64,000 bases of DNA from the NCBI RefSeq assembly GCF_000818015.1, contig NZ_CP007511.1:1164001-1228000 (forward strand), read 5' to 3'. The translations under genes were made by a program, and so were the position numbers. Positions 55,562 through 64,000 of this stretch are shown piece by piece (position 1 is the first letter of the stretch; every line of letters starts with the position of its first letter). Under the pieces are notes generated by a model. It saw only the letters and a list, made by a program, of their open reading frames with translations, made no database searches and was not told where the DNA came from. The stretch is from Stutzerimonas balearica DSM 6083. GTDB taxonomy: Bacteria; Pseudomonadota; Gammaproteobacteria; Pseudomonadales; Pseudomonadaceae.

Positions 55562-56790
55562 GTGGGGTGGAAAACCGCGGCGTTTTCCACCGGGGTGGCG
55601 CGTATCTGAGCGCCTGGCGTAGCGCTTTCCTCGGCGGGGACTACCGGTTGCGCCTCTTACGGCGCGTCACGTTCTCTTTTCTGGTCAGAAGAGCCGTAGG
55701 GTGGAAAACCGCGCAGCGTTTTCCACCGGGGTGGCGCGTATCTGAGCGCCTGGCGTAACGCTTTCCTCGGCGGGGACTACCGGTTGCGCCTCTCACGGCG
55801 CGTCACTTTTTCTTGTCTGGCCAAGAAAAAGTAACCAAAAAGAAGGCCACCCCTGCATTCGGGTCTGGTCGCTTTGCGACCAGACTCCCCTCACGCCGGC
55901 GCCGCTCCGGGGCACGTCACGAAGGGGCGTCCCTGCCCCTTCGTTCCTCGCTCGGCGTCCATGCCTCGCGTCCCCCTGCGCAACGCCTGCGTTCGGCCTC
56001 CTGAAGGGGTAGGGGGGGCGAGTCGCCTGAAGGAATGCGGCTGGCTTTGCTCGGTTTGCCTTTTTGCTCTTCGTTTTACTGCGCGGCCTGGCGGGCTGCA
56101 CCCGAGTCCACCTTCAGGAGGGTGAGAACCGTAGGGTGGAAAACCGCGCAGCGTTTTCCACCGGGGTGGCGTGTATCTGAGCGCCTGGCGTAACGCTTTC
56201 CTCGGCGGGGAGTACAGGTTGCGCCTCTCACGGCGCGTCACTTTTTCTTGTCTGGCCAAGAAAAAGTAACCAAACAGAAGGCCACCCCTGCATCCGGGTC
56301 TGGTCGCTATGCGACCAGACTCCCCTCACGCCGGCATTGCTCCGGGGGCACGTCACGAAGGGGCGTCCCTGCCCCTTCGTTCCTCGCTCGGCGTCCATGC
56401 CTCGCGTCCCCCTGCGCAACGCCGGCGTTCGGCCTCCTGAAGGGGGAGGGGGGGCCGAGTCGCCTGAAGGAATGCGGCTGGCTTTGCTCGGTTTGCTTTT
56501 GCCTTTCGCTTTACTGCACGGCCTGGCGGGCAGCACCCGACTCCCCCTTCAGGAGGGTGAGCGGAATCGTTGCGAAAGGGCTGAGGTGCCCCGCTTAAAG
56601 GGCCACGGATGGCCCTGTGAACCGACTCCCGGAGCGGCGATGAGCGAACGAACCCTGCGCGTGCAGGGCCGGATGCAGGGGGCGCTTTCCTCGTTGCAAC
56701 CTGTAGCACGCGCGAGGAAAGCGCGGCGTTAGTCATGAACCTGAATGCCGCCTGTGGTGGGAAACGCTGCGCGGTTTTCCACCCTCCGGC
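55562..56790. repeat. Tandem array of a 435-bp structured repeat
   Basis: A partial unit (from 55562) and two full units, starting GTAGGGTGGAAAACCGCGCAGCG at 55696 and 56131 (435-bp period), are followed by unique sequence and an inverted end (GCGCTTTCCTCG..CGAGGAAAGCGC near 56681-56724). Each unit has a REP-like hairpin, the 'GCTTTCCTCG..GGTTGCGCC..CGGCGCGTCAC' segment, hairpins such as ACGAAGGGGC GTCCCT GCCCCTTCGT, and a CTTCAGGAGG stretch. A last REP-like hairpin is at about 56752-56783. 56791-56948 shows nothing. Confidence 0.9.
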
Positions 56791-56948
56791 TCTCATCCAG
56801 CCCGCCGAAGACGAGTCGCCACGAGAGGCGCGACCCACAGCGCAGGCCGCGCGCATTGCCACAGCGCGCGGCCCCTCGCGCCACAGCACTGCCAGCACGC
56901 ACGGCCAACCCGGCATCGGCCGCGCCGTCAGCGCAGGCGCAGCGCGTC

Positions 56949-57629
56949 CTACCAGGCCAGTCGCTCCCCCTGGTAATCGATGTACCGATGCCCCCCTTGC
57001 CCGATCGCCTGGGTCACCTGCTGGACCATCCCGCGGGCGCTGGTCTCCACGTCCAGCGGTGCCTGGTCGCCGCCCATGTCGGTCTTCACCCAGCCCGGGT
57101 GCATCGACAGCACCGTCAGGCGGGTTTCGCCCAGCCCGGCGACGAAGGTGCGCGTCAGGTGATTGAGCGCCGCCTTGCTCGCCCCGTAGAGGTCCATGCC
57201 CATGCCGGGGCCGGTTTCGACGCTGCCGAGGATCGAACTCATGAACACGACCACGCCCTGCGCCGGGTCGACCAGCGGCAGCAGGCGTTCGGCCAGGCGT
57301 ACCGGGGCCACGGCGTTGGTGAAGAACAGCTCGCCGACTTCCGCCTGGCTCGCCGCGGTAGCCGGCTTGCCCTGCGGGCCGGCGATGCCGGCGTTGACGT
57401 AGAGCACATCCAGGCGGGTGCCGGCGAGGCGTTCGGCCAGGCGTTCGAGGCTGGCGGCATCGTCCATGTCCAGTGCCTCGATGCGCACGCCGCCCAGCGC
57501 ACGCAGCGCCTCGGCACGCGCCGGGTCGCGCACGGTGGCGATCACCTCCCAGCCTTCGCTGCTGAACTGCCGGGCCAGGCCCAGGCCGAGGCCGCGCGAG
57601 GCGCCGATGATGAGGACGGTTCGGGTCAT
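56949..57629 (-). CDS. Short-chain dehydrogenase/reductase
   Basis: The 226-residue protein has the classical SDR fold: TVLIIGASRGLGLGLARQF (cofactor glycine motif TGxxxGxG variant GASRGLG), NAG at VLYVNAGIAG, catalytic serine in MSSILGSV and YGASK (Tyr-Lys). It resembles CsgA-like/C-factor SDRs. ATG at 57629 follows AGGAGACCC. It is 71 bp downstream of the second permease gene on the same strand and may be co-transcribed; a substrate linked to the transporter cannot be inferred. Confidence 0.9.
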   Translation of the reverse strand: MTRTVLIIGASRGLGLGLARQFSSEGWEVIATVRDPARAEALRALGGVRIEALDMDDAASLERLAERLAGTRLDVLYVNAGIAGPQGKPATAASQAEVGELFFTNAVAPVRLAERLLPLVDPAQGVVVFMSSILGSVETGPGMGMDLYGASKAALNHLTRTFVAGLGETRLTVLSMHPGWVKTDMGGDQAPLDVETSARGMVQQVTQAIGQGGHRYIDYQGERLAW

Positions 57630-57700
57630 GCTGGGTCTCCTGAAAAAGGCTCGGTCAGGCAGTCTGGCCCAGCACCGCGGCTTTGGCGAGCCGGGTGCCG

Positions 57701-58627
57701 TCAGTGCCCGATCTTCCACGGCTGCCCAAGGGAGACCGGCGCGAACAGCCGCGTGCGGATCGCATCACGCGAGAGCAGCACCAGCACCAGGATGGTCGCC
57801 ACGTAGGGCAGCATCGCCAGCAGATTGCCCGGGATCGCCAGGCCGATGCCTTGCACGACCAGGTGCAGGATGCTCGCCAGGCCGAACAGATAGGCGCCGA
57901 GCAGCACGCGGCCGACGCGCCAGCTGGCGAACACCACCAGGGCGAGGGCGATCCAGCCACGCCCGGCGGTCATGTTTTCCGCCCACATCGGTGTATAGGC
58001 CAGCGACAGGTAGCCACCGGCGAGCCCTGCCATGGCGCCGCCGAACATCACCGCCAGGGTGCGCACGCGCAACACCGGCAGGCCCATGGCACTGGCGGCG
58101 TCCGGGTTTTCGCCGACGGCCTGGATGATCAGCCCGATACGGCTTCTGAGCAGCACCCAGGCGACCAGGGCGAAGAGTGCGAACGACAGGTACACGAGCA
58201 GGTCCTGGCCGAACAGCATGCGGCCGATCAGCGGCAGGTCGCCGAGCAGTGGAATGGCGATCGGCTCGAAGCCGGCCAGTGGTTTGCCGACCCAGGCGGC
58301 GCCGACGAACGACGACAGGCCGACGCCGAAAATGGTCAGCGCCAGGCCTGTGGCGACCTGATTGGCGGCCAGGCCGAGGGCGACAAAGGCGAACAGCAGC
58401 GACAGCAGCACGCCGGCCAGGCAGGCCATGAGCACGCCAAGCCAGAGGTTGCCGGTGGCGAAGGCGGCGATGAAACCGACCACCGCGCCGAACAGCATCA
58501 TGCCCTCCTGGCCGAGGTTGAGTACGCCGGTCTTCTCGCAGACCAGCTCGCCGAGTGCGACCAGCAGCAGTGGCGTGCCGGTGCGGATCATTGCGTAAAG
58601 GATGTTGGTCAGCAGGTCGAGATCCAT
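57701..58627 (-). CDS. ABC transporter permease (NupQ/BmpD type)
   Basis: The 308-residue protein has eight to ten membrane helices of the branched-chain/nucleoside permease family: GELVCEKTGVLNLGQEGMMLFGAVVG, the EAA-like QAVGENPDAASAMGLPVLRVR and AYTPMWAENMTAGRGWIALALV. It is the second permease of a BMP-type purine nucleoside ABC importer. ATG at 58627 follows AGGATTCCCC. It follows the first permease gene by 92 bp. Confidence 0.92.
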   Translation of the reverse strand: MDLDLLTNILYAMIRTGTPLLLVALGELVCEKTGVLNLGQEGMMLFGAVVGFIAAFATGNLWLGVLMACLAGVLLSLLFAFVALGLAANQVATGLALTIFGVGLSSFVGAAWVGKPLAGFEPIAIPLLGDLPLIGRMLFGQDLLVYLSFALFALVAWVLLRSRIGLIIQAVGENPDAASAMGLPVLRVRTLAVMFGGAMAGLAGGYLSLAYTPMWAENMTAGRGWIALALVVFASWRVGRVLLGAYLFGLASILHLVVQGIGLAIPGNLLAMLPYVATILVLVLLSRDAIRTRLFAPVSLGQPWKIGH

Positions 58628-58719
58628 GGGGAATCCTATGTGTGGGCCGTGGCAGGCGTGCGCTTGCTTGCGAAGCGGTAACAGCGGTCGCGTGCAGGGC
58701 CGCGCCCGCAGATTCGTGT

Positions 58720-59817
58720 TCAGGCCGGGGCCTCGGTGGCAATCGCGCGCTTCGTCCAACTCCACTTCAGCCGCGGCGTGTAGCGAATCAGCACGTCGCA
58801 GGCGAGCAGAAAGAACAGCACCATGCCCTGGAACAACTGGGTGATCGATTGCGGCAGGTTGGCCGCCATCTGCGCGTTCTCGCCGCCGAGGTAGAGCAGC
58901 GCCATCAGCAGGCTGGCGCAGACGATGCCGAGCGGGTTGAGCCGGCCGAGAAAGGCCACGGTGATCGCCGCATAGCCGTAGCCCGGTGACACCTGCGGCA
59001 CCAGCTGGCCGATCGGCCCGGTGACTTCGGCGACGCCGGCCAGCCCGGCGAGGCCGCCGCTGATCAGCAGCGCAATCCATACCAGCCTGCTGTCACGGAA
59101 GCCGACGAAGCCGGCGGCCTTGCGATCCAGGCCGAGCACCTTGATCTGGAAGCCGAGAAAGCTCCTGTGCAGCAGCACCCAGACCGCAACCAGCGCCAGC
59201 AGCGCAAACCAGAAACCGGCGTGTACGCGCAGCCCGTCGATCAGCTCGGGCAGGCGCGTGGCGTCGCCGAACATCGCCGACTCGGGGAAGTTGTAGCCGT
59301 CCGGGTCTTTCAGCGGCCCGTGCACGGCGAACAGCAAGAGATTCAGCGCGATGTAGTTGAGCATGATGCTGGTGAGGATCTCGTTGGCGTTGAAGGCCGT
59401 CTTCAGCCAGGCACAGAGGCCGGCCCAGGCGGCGCCGCCGAGAATGCCGAGCAGCAGCGTCAGCAGCAGCGCCAGGCGCGAATCCCAGTCGGTGATGTGC
59501 ACGGCCAGCGCACTGCCGGCCAGCGCGCCGATGAGCAGCTGGCCCTCGGCGCCGATGTTCCAGATGCGCGCCTGGTAGACCACCGCCAGGCCCAGCGCGC
59601 AGAGCAGGATCGGCAGCGCTTTGACCAGCAGTTCGGAAACCCCGTAAAGATCGCTGACCGGGTCGAGCAGCAGCACCTTGAGCGTTTGCAGCGGGGGGTG
59701 GCCGAGCAGGGCGAACAGCAGGGCGCCGCTGGCGAGCGTGAGCAGGGCGGCCAGCAGCGGGGAAAGCCAGAGCATGGCGCGGGACTCGGCCCCGCGCGGT
59801 TGAAGGGTGATGGGCAT
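58720..59817 (-). CDS. ABC transporter permease (NupP type)
   Basis: The 365-residue membrane protein has the motifs of the first BMP-system permease: YQARIWNIGAEGQLLIGALAGS, TAFNANEILTSIMLNYIALNLL, and KVLGLDRKAAGFVGFRDSRLV. It lies 11 bp after the ATPase gene, so the two are co-transcribed. The ATG at 59817 gives a normal N-terminal helix; the open frame upstream overlaps the ATPase gene and is rejected. Confidence 0.92.
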   Translation of the reverse strand: MPITLQPRGAESRAMLWLSPLLAALLTLASGALLFALLGHPPLQTLKVLLLDPVSDLYGVSELLVKALPILLCALGLAVVYQARIWNIGAEGQLLIGALAGSALAVHITDWDSRLALLLTLLLGILGGAAWAGLCAWLKTAFNANEILTSIMLNYIALNLLLFAVHGPLKDPDGYNFPESAMFGDATRLPELIDGLRVHAGFWFALLALVAVWVLLHRSFLGFQIKVLGLDRKAAGFVGFRDSRLVWIALLISGGLAGLAGVAEVTGPIGQLVPQVSPGYGYAAITVAFLGRLNPLGIVCASLLMALLYLGGENAQMAANLPQSITQLFQGMVLFFLLACDVLIRYTPRLKWSWTKRAIATEAPA

Positions 59818-59828
59818 GGCGGGGCTCG

Positions 59829-61376
59829 TCAGGCAGCGTTGAAAAGGGTGGGTTGGTCGAACTGGCCGGCCATCCAGCGCCCGACGTCGGCCGGCGTGCA
59901 GGCGCGTGTCGGGTGTTGCGGCGAAAGCCTGCCCTCGCACAGGGCGGCGAGGCGGTCGCTGATCTGGAACAGCTCGTCCAGATCCTCGGAGATCACCAGG
60001 ATCGCCGCGCCGGCATCGCGCAGCGCGATCAGCGCGCGATGGATCGCGGCCGCGGCGCCGGCATCCACGCCCCAGGTCGGGTGGGCGGCGATCAGCAGCC
60101 TGGGCTGCTGAAGGATCTCGCGGCCGAGGATGAACTTCTGCAGGTTGCCGCCCGACAGGCTGGCCGCGGGGGCGTCGGCGCCCGGCGTCTTTACCGCGAA
60201 CCGGCTGATCACCTGCTCGGCGAAGGCGCGCACCTGCGTGCGCTGGATCAGCCCGTGACGCAGCATGCCGGCCTGCTGGTAGGCGCTGAGCAGGCCGTTG
60301 TCGGCCAGGCTCATGCCCGGCACGGCGCCGTGTCCGAGGCGCTCGGCGGGGACGAACGCCAGCCCGTGGCGCCGACGCTGGTCGGGGCGCAGGTGGCCGA
60401 CCGGCTCGCCGAGAAAACGAATGCGTTCGGCATCCGTACCCTGCAGCCTGCGCTCGCCGCTGAGCAGGGCGAGCAGTTCGTCCTGACCGTTGCCGGCGAC
60501 CCCGGCGATGCCGACGATCTCGCCGGCGCAGACCTCCAGGTCGACGTCCTCGAGCGAGACGCCGAACGGATCGGCATTGGTCCAGGCCAGGCGCTCCAGG
60601 CGCAGGAAGGGCGCGCGCCCCTCGGCCTTGGGGTATTCGGCCTCAAGTCCTTCGGCGTCGCCGACCATCAGCCGGGCCAGCGCCAGGTCGCTGCACTGGC
60701 TCGGCACGCAGCTGCCGGAGACACGCCCGCCGCGCAGCACCGTGGCACGCCCGCAGAGCGCACGAACCTCGCCCAGCTTGTGGCTGATGAACAGCACGCT
60801 GCAGCCCTCGGCGGCCAGCCGTCGGAGCACGGCGAACAGCTCCTCGGCCTCTTGCGGGGTGAGCACCGAGGTCGGCTCGTCGAGAATCAGCAGGCGGATG
60901 TCCTGCATCAGGCAGCGCACGATCTCGACGCGCTGGCGTTCGCCGATCGACAGACTGTGCACCCGCCGCTGCGGCTCCAGCGGCATGCCGTAGCGTTGTG
61001 AAACCTCGCGGATTCGGGCTTCGAGCTGGCGCGGCGTACCGCCGTCGGGGCCCAGCGCGAGGGCGATGTTCTCGGCCACGGTCAGCGTCTCGAACAAGGA
61101 AAAATGCTGGAAGACCATGCCGATGCCGCGGGCGCGCGCCTGGGCCGGGTCGCGCATGCTCACCGGCTCGCCTTCCCAGACAATGCGCCCGGCGTCGGGC
61201 TGCACCACGCCATAGATGATCTTCATCAGGGTGCTCTTGCCGGCACCGTTCTCGCCGAGCAGGGCGTGGATCTCGCCGGGCTGGATCGTCAGGTCGATAC
61301 GGTCGTTGGCCAGGCAACCGGGGTATTGCTTGGTAATGCCGCGCAGGTCGAGGCGGGCGGTGGATGTGGCAGACAT
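59829..61376 (-). CDS. ABC transporter ATPase, two nucleotide-binding domains (NupO type)
   Basis: The 515-residue protein has two ABC domains. The first has Walker A GENGAGKST, signature LSIGERQRVEI and Walker B LLILDEPT. The second is degenerate, as usual for this family: GVAGNGQDEL in place of Walker A, signature LSGGNLQKF and LLIAAHPTWGVD. It powers import of purine nucleosides or bases with the two permeases and the BMP protein. ATG at 61376 is chosen where family similarity starts. Confidence 0.93.
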   Translation of the reverse strand: MSATSTARLDLRGITKQYPGCLANDRIDLTIQPGEIHALLGENGAGKSTLMKIIYGVVQPDAGRIVWEGEPVSMRDPAQARARGIGMVFQHFSLFETLTVAENIALALGPDGGTPRQLEARIREVSQRYGMPLEPQRRVHSLSIGERQRVEIVRCLMQDIRLLILDEPTSVLTPQEAEELFAVLRRLAAEGCSVLFISHKLGEVRALCGRATVLRGGRVSGSCVPSQCSDLALARLMVGDAEGLEAEYPKAEGRAPFLRLERLAWTNADPFGVSLEDVDLEVCAGEIVGIAGVAGNGQDELLALLSGERRLQGTDAERIRFLGEPVGHLRPDQRRRHGLAFVPAERLGHGAVPGMSLADNGLLSAYQQAGMLRHGLIQRTQVRAFAEQVISRFAVKTPGADAPAASLSGGNLQKFILGREILQQPRLLIAAHPTWGVDAGAAAAIHRALIALRDAGAAILVISEDLDELFQISDRLAALCEGRLSPQHPTRACTPADVGRWMAGQFDQPTLFNAA

Positions 61377-61532
61377 GGTCGGCGCTCGTGACAGAGGATG
61401 AGCCGACAAAAGCAAAAAGCTGGCCACAAGGTCAGGAAATCCCGGAGCAGGGGCACTCCGGCCTGGGCGGCGTGCAGGAGCGGACCGGCACTTGCCGCTG
61501 GCGTGCTGCCTGCTGGTGCGGGGCGCGGGGCG

Positions 61533-61557
61533 GCCCTGCACCCGGACGGTGCAGGGC
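61533..61557. terminator. Hairpin downstream of the methyltransferase gene
   Basis: GCCCTGCACC CGGAC GGTGCAGGGC is a perfect 10-bp stem with a 5-base loop, about 45 bases after the methyltransferase stop. No T run follows on either strand. Confidence 0.55.
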
Positions 61558-61602
61558 GTTCAGCGGCCGAGCAGCGGGCGGCCGCGCCTGCGCAGCGATG
61601 CC

Positions 61603-62436
61603 TCAGTCGCGGACGGCGACGACCTGCGCAAGCTCGATCCGCCCGTCTTCGAGGTTGCGCCGCTGGTTCTGTGCCATCGCCTGGAAATCGCTGCCCAGCA
61701 GCAGGTGAAAACCCAGCGGCGGCAGGCCTTCGCGCGCGATCCGTTCGGCCAGCGCGGTGAACCAGGCACGTGCGGTATCGGTGGTGTCGACCCAGTCGGC
61801 GATCCTGAAGCCGGCATCTTCGAGCAGGTGCCGCAGTTCGTTGGGCGGTACCAGGAAGCTGGTCTCCGGCGTGCGTGCCCAGGGCACGGGAAACAGCACC
61901 GGCCCGCCTGGGCCGGCGAGAATGTCGTAGATCGCCAGCGTGCCGCCGGGCCTCAGCACACGGTGCATCTCGCGGTACAGGCGCGGCTTGTCGGCGATGT
62001 TCATCGCCGCGTGCTCGCTCCAGACCACGTCGAAGGTGGCGTCTTCGAATGGCAGGGCGGTCGCGTCGCCCTGGCGGAACTGCACGAGATCGCCAAGCCC
62101 TACGGTTGCCGAAAGCAGGGTGGCGGCACGGCAGTACTCCTCGGTGAGATCGACGCCGATGACCCGGCAGCCGAACTCGTTGGCCAGGCAGCGCGCGGTG
62201 CCGCCAATGCCGCTGCCGACATCCAGCACCTGCTGTCCGGCGTGCAGCCCGGCCGCCCGGGCAAGTTCGAGCGTCGCCGCCCTCCCGCGGATGTGAAAGG
62301 CATCGACAGGCGCCAGGTCCTCGGGCTTCAGCCGATCCCTGTCCTTGCCTGCCTTTTCCAGTGCCGCGAGGATGGCATCGCCCAGGTCGGCGGCGCGGTA
62401 GTGCGCCTGGACGGCATCGTGGATCGGGTTCGACAT
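61603..62436 (-). CDS. SAM-dependent methyltransferase (class I)
   Basis: The 277-residue protein has the class I fold: motif I QQVLDVGSGIGGTARCLA (around residue 70), acidic loop VIGVDLTEEYCRAA, GDATALPFED, VVWSEHAAMNIADKPRLYREMHRVLRPGGTLAIYD. The layout is that of small-molecule or sterol/phospholipid-type methyltransferases; the substrate is unknown. ATG at 62436 follows GAGGAACCC. It is upstream of the ABC ATPase gene on the same strand but separated by a hairpin. Confidence 0.9.
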   Translation of the reverse strand: MSNPIHDAVQAHYRAADLGDAILAALEKAGKDRDRLKPEDLAPVDAFHIRGRAATLELARAAGLHAGQQVLDVGSGIGGTARCLANEFGCRVIGVDLTEEYCRAATLLSATVGLGDLVQFRQGDATALPFEDATFDVVWSEHAAMNIADKPRLYREMHRVLRPGGTLAIYDILAGPGGPVLFPVPWARTPETSFLVPPNELRHLLEDAGFRIADWVDTTDTARAWFTALAERIAREGLPPLGFHLLLGSDFQAMAQNQRRNLEDGRIELAQVVAVRD

Positions 62437-62597
62437 GGCCAGGGTTCCTCGCTGGCTGGCATGGCTATGAGCCGTTAAAGCGTAGCCTGGCGCGTCTATC
62501 ACAGCCGTGTCGAGCGCTTGGTGGCGGCGCCATTGAGGGTGCCGCTACGGCGGCTCGGCGAAGCGGCGGGCGCAGCCTTGCTTCGAATGCCGGCTGG

Positions 62598-63509
62598 TCA
62601 GTCGCGCCTGGCTTGCAGGCTCAGCGCGGTCACCGTGATCAGGATCAGCGTCGTGCCCAGTACCTGCGCGAGCTCCAGGCGCTCGCTCAGCACCAGCACG
62701 CCGAACAGCGCAGCGGTGACGGGTTCGACCATGGCCACCACGGAGGCTACCGCTGGGGCTGTGTGCTGGAGCCCCTGGAGGTAGAGCACGAACGACAGCC
62801 CGGCGCCCAGCACGCCGAGCGTCATGAACAGCGGCCAACTGGGGGCCGCCGGCACGGCGGCGATCTGTGCCGCGTCGGCGGGCCAGACGAGCAGCCCGAC
62901 GAGCACCGCGAAGGCTATCGCCAGGATCGCCTGTGGGCTGCCGTGTGGCGCGGCGTACTTGAAGCCGAAAATGAACACGGCATAGGACAACCCCGAAAGC
63001 AGGCCGGCCCCCGCGGCGATGGGCGTGACCTCTGCGGCGCCGGCCTCGTGGATCCCCGTGAGCAGCACGATGCCAAGCATGACCATGGCAATCGCGGCCC
63101 ATTTGCCGCGCGTGGGTCGCTCGAGCCGGCAGGCGAAGGAAACGAGGTAGACGAACACGGGAGCCGAGTACATCAGGGTCGCCGCCACCGCGACGCTGCC
63201 GTGCGCGATGCTCAGGAAATAGAACGAGAAGTTGCCGGCGACGCCGAGCCCGGCGACGACCGCCCAGCACCACAGGCGCCCGCTGGTCAGGCCGCTTCCG
63301 CCCGGACGCAGGGCAAGCCAGAGCAGGACCACCAGCAGGCCGATCGCGCCGCGGTAGAGCGAGACCACCAGCGGGCTCCAGCCTTGCGCCGTGAGCATGC
63401 CGCCCATGCCGCCCGACAGCCCCCAGCATAGCGCCGCCAGCACGACCAGCAGCGGCCCGCGGCTCGCCGAGGCGCTGCGTTCGGTGGCGGGTGAGTGCTG
63501 CGTCATCAT
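62598..63509 (-). CDS. EamA-family (DMT) transporter
   Basis: The 303-residue protein has ten predicted membrane helices in two EamA repeats (about 20-155 and 170-300), with ALCWGLSGGMGGML at the start and VAMVEPVTAALFGVLVLSERL near the end, typical of RhaT/EamA drug/metabolite exporters. Substrate unknown. Two adjacent ATGs (63509 and 63506) are possible; the ribosome site is weak (GGGGTTAC). The much longer open frame upstream is rejected because it is not hydrophobic. Confidence 0.9.
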   Translation of the reverse strand: MMTQHSPATERSASASRGPLLVVLAALCWGLSGGMGGMLTAQGWSPLVVSLYRGAIGLLVVLLWLALRPGGSGLTSGRLWCWAVVAGLGVAGNFSFYFLSIAHGSVAVAATLMYSAPVFVYLVSFACRLERPTRGKWAAIAMVMLGIVLLTGIHEAGAAEVTPIAAGAGLLSGLSYAVFIFGFKYAAPHGSPQAILAIAFAVLVGLLVWPADAAQIAAVPAAPSWPLFMTLGVLGAGLSFVLYLQGLQHTAPAVASVVAMVEPVTAALFGVLVLSERLELAQVLGTTLILITVTALSLQARRD

Positions 63510-63789
63510 GTAACCCCGTGTTTTCAGCTCAACTTCCCGGCGCAGCAGCGGCGGGGTGTTCTCTCTGAGTGGGGCCTGGCGTCCGTTCGGTTCCATGAAC
63601 GGCGGCCTGAGCCGCTGCGGCCGCTGGCGCCGCGGTGGCCACCTGGTGGTAAACCGGGCGCCTGTACCGGGATGGCCAGGCGCTCGATGAACTCGGCTTT
63701 CCGCCGCGCAACAAGCGGCAAGCATTGCCGCTTGGATCGTTGCCCGGGCTGTTTCATGATCAGCCTTTGCCTGTCGCCTGGTGGCCTGC

Positions 63790-64000
63790 ATGTCTCGATT
63801 TTCACGCCCCTCGGCGTCGGCGCTCGGGCGCTTCCTGCAGCTGGGCGGCACCGGGGCGCGGATCGCCGGGGCCTGCTCGTGCAACGCATTACGCCCGGGC
63901 GGGCGCGGGTCGACTGGGAACCGGTCGGCGCGTTGCTGGGCGATGCGCTCGGGCAGATGAAGGGGCCGGTCCTCAAGCTCGGCCAGCAGGCTTCGCAGTG
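63790..64000 (+). pseudogene. 5' end of ABC1/AarF-type kinase gene, apparent frameshift
   Basis: From ATG 63790 the frame reads MSRFSRPSASALGRFLQLGG then TGARIAG, like the N-terminus of ABC1 (AarF/UbiB-like) kinases. At the G run 63868-63871 similarity moves to another frame, which reads GLLVQRITPGRARVDWEP then VGALLGDALGQMKGPVLKLGQQASQ, the conserved KxGQ region of the family. One extra G would restore the frame. The gene continues beyond the window, so it may be a real pseudogene, a sequence error, or a phase-variable tract. 63510-63789 holds no gene. Confidence 0.6.

Noticed and set aside
55793..56536. Two frames of 102 codons conserved between repeat units
   Set aside because: They are similar because the DNA units are repeats; both strands stay open, no ribosome sites are seen, and the composition is unlike protein. 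Kept as a repeat, with a coding test suggested.

Overview
The window is high-GC gammaproteobacterial DNA, about two-thirds G+C by eye. The gene order bifA / sodB / lysE-type exporter / argP matches Pseudomonas, and the intergenic repeats (GTAGGAGC-type REPs and GTAGGGTGGA hairpins) fit Pseudomonas sensu lato, possibly the stutzeri (Stutzerimonas) lineage. All identifications rest on reading the sequence; no database search was run.

Layout. 1-7.7 kb is chromosomal core: the bifA start, sodB, an LysE-type exporter with its ArgP-like regulator, a diguanylate cyclase, pncB, a small zinc-knuckle protein and a KGG-repeat stress protein. 7.9-13.8 kb is a composite-transposon-like island. Two nearly identical 1.28-kb IS5-family copies in the same orientation flank a detoxification cassette (dienelactone hydrolase, TetR regulator, ChrR-type cupin, glutathione S-transferase) and a scrap of an FMN-type glutamate synthase gene. 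The right-hand copy truncates a pyruvate kinase gene. 14-20.5 kb is the glyoxylate operon gcl-hyi-glxR-ttuD with a divergent LysR gene. 20.5-23.7 kb pairs a periplasmic HIU-hydrolase-like protein and an HbpS/GlcG-like protein with a divergent CopR/HprR-type two-component system. A 7-bp tandem repeat lies in the shared promoter region. 23.7-30.1 kb holds xthA, an EAL protein, a RutR-like TetR regulator, a chemoreceptor and a Tsx-like porin. 30.5-35 kb holds a KefC-type antiporter and a P-type ATPase.

35-55 kb is a purine catabolism region: puuE-uraD-alc-allA-puuD, hiuH, an NCS2 permease, a GntR regulator, guaD, xdhABC, an uncharacterised 2OG-Fe(II) oxygenase, a BMP-family binding protein and an 8-oxoguanine deaminase. 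56.9-61.4 kb holds the matching ABC ATPase and two permeases plus an SDR gene. The window ends with a methyltransferase, an EamA transporter and the start of an ABC1/AarF kinase gene that appears frameshifted.

Together the genes describe a route from outside purines to central metabolism: sensing and uptake (chemoreceptor, Tsx, ABC and NCS2 transporters), guanine to xanthine (guaD), to urate (xdh), to 5-hydroxyisourate (puuD), OHCU (hiuH), allantoin (uraD), allantoate (puuE), ureidoglycolate (alc), glyoxylate (allA), then tartronate semialdehyde and glycerate (gcl, hyi, glxR) and 2-phosphoglycerate (ttuD). A palindrome of form TTGTNNACAA recurs at the puuE, hiuH, permease/gntR, chemoreceptor and possibly tsx promoters and is a good candidate operator for the GntR regulator. 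Intergenic space is unusually rich in structured repeats: exact-period tandem arrays of 139 bp and 131 bp, a 435-bp tandem repeat, and a 619-bp element with 49-bp inverted ends.
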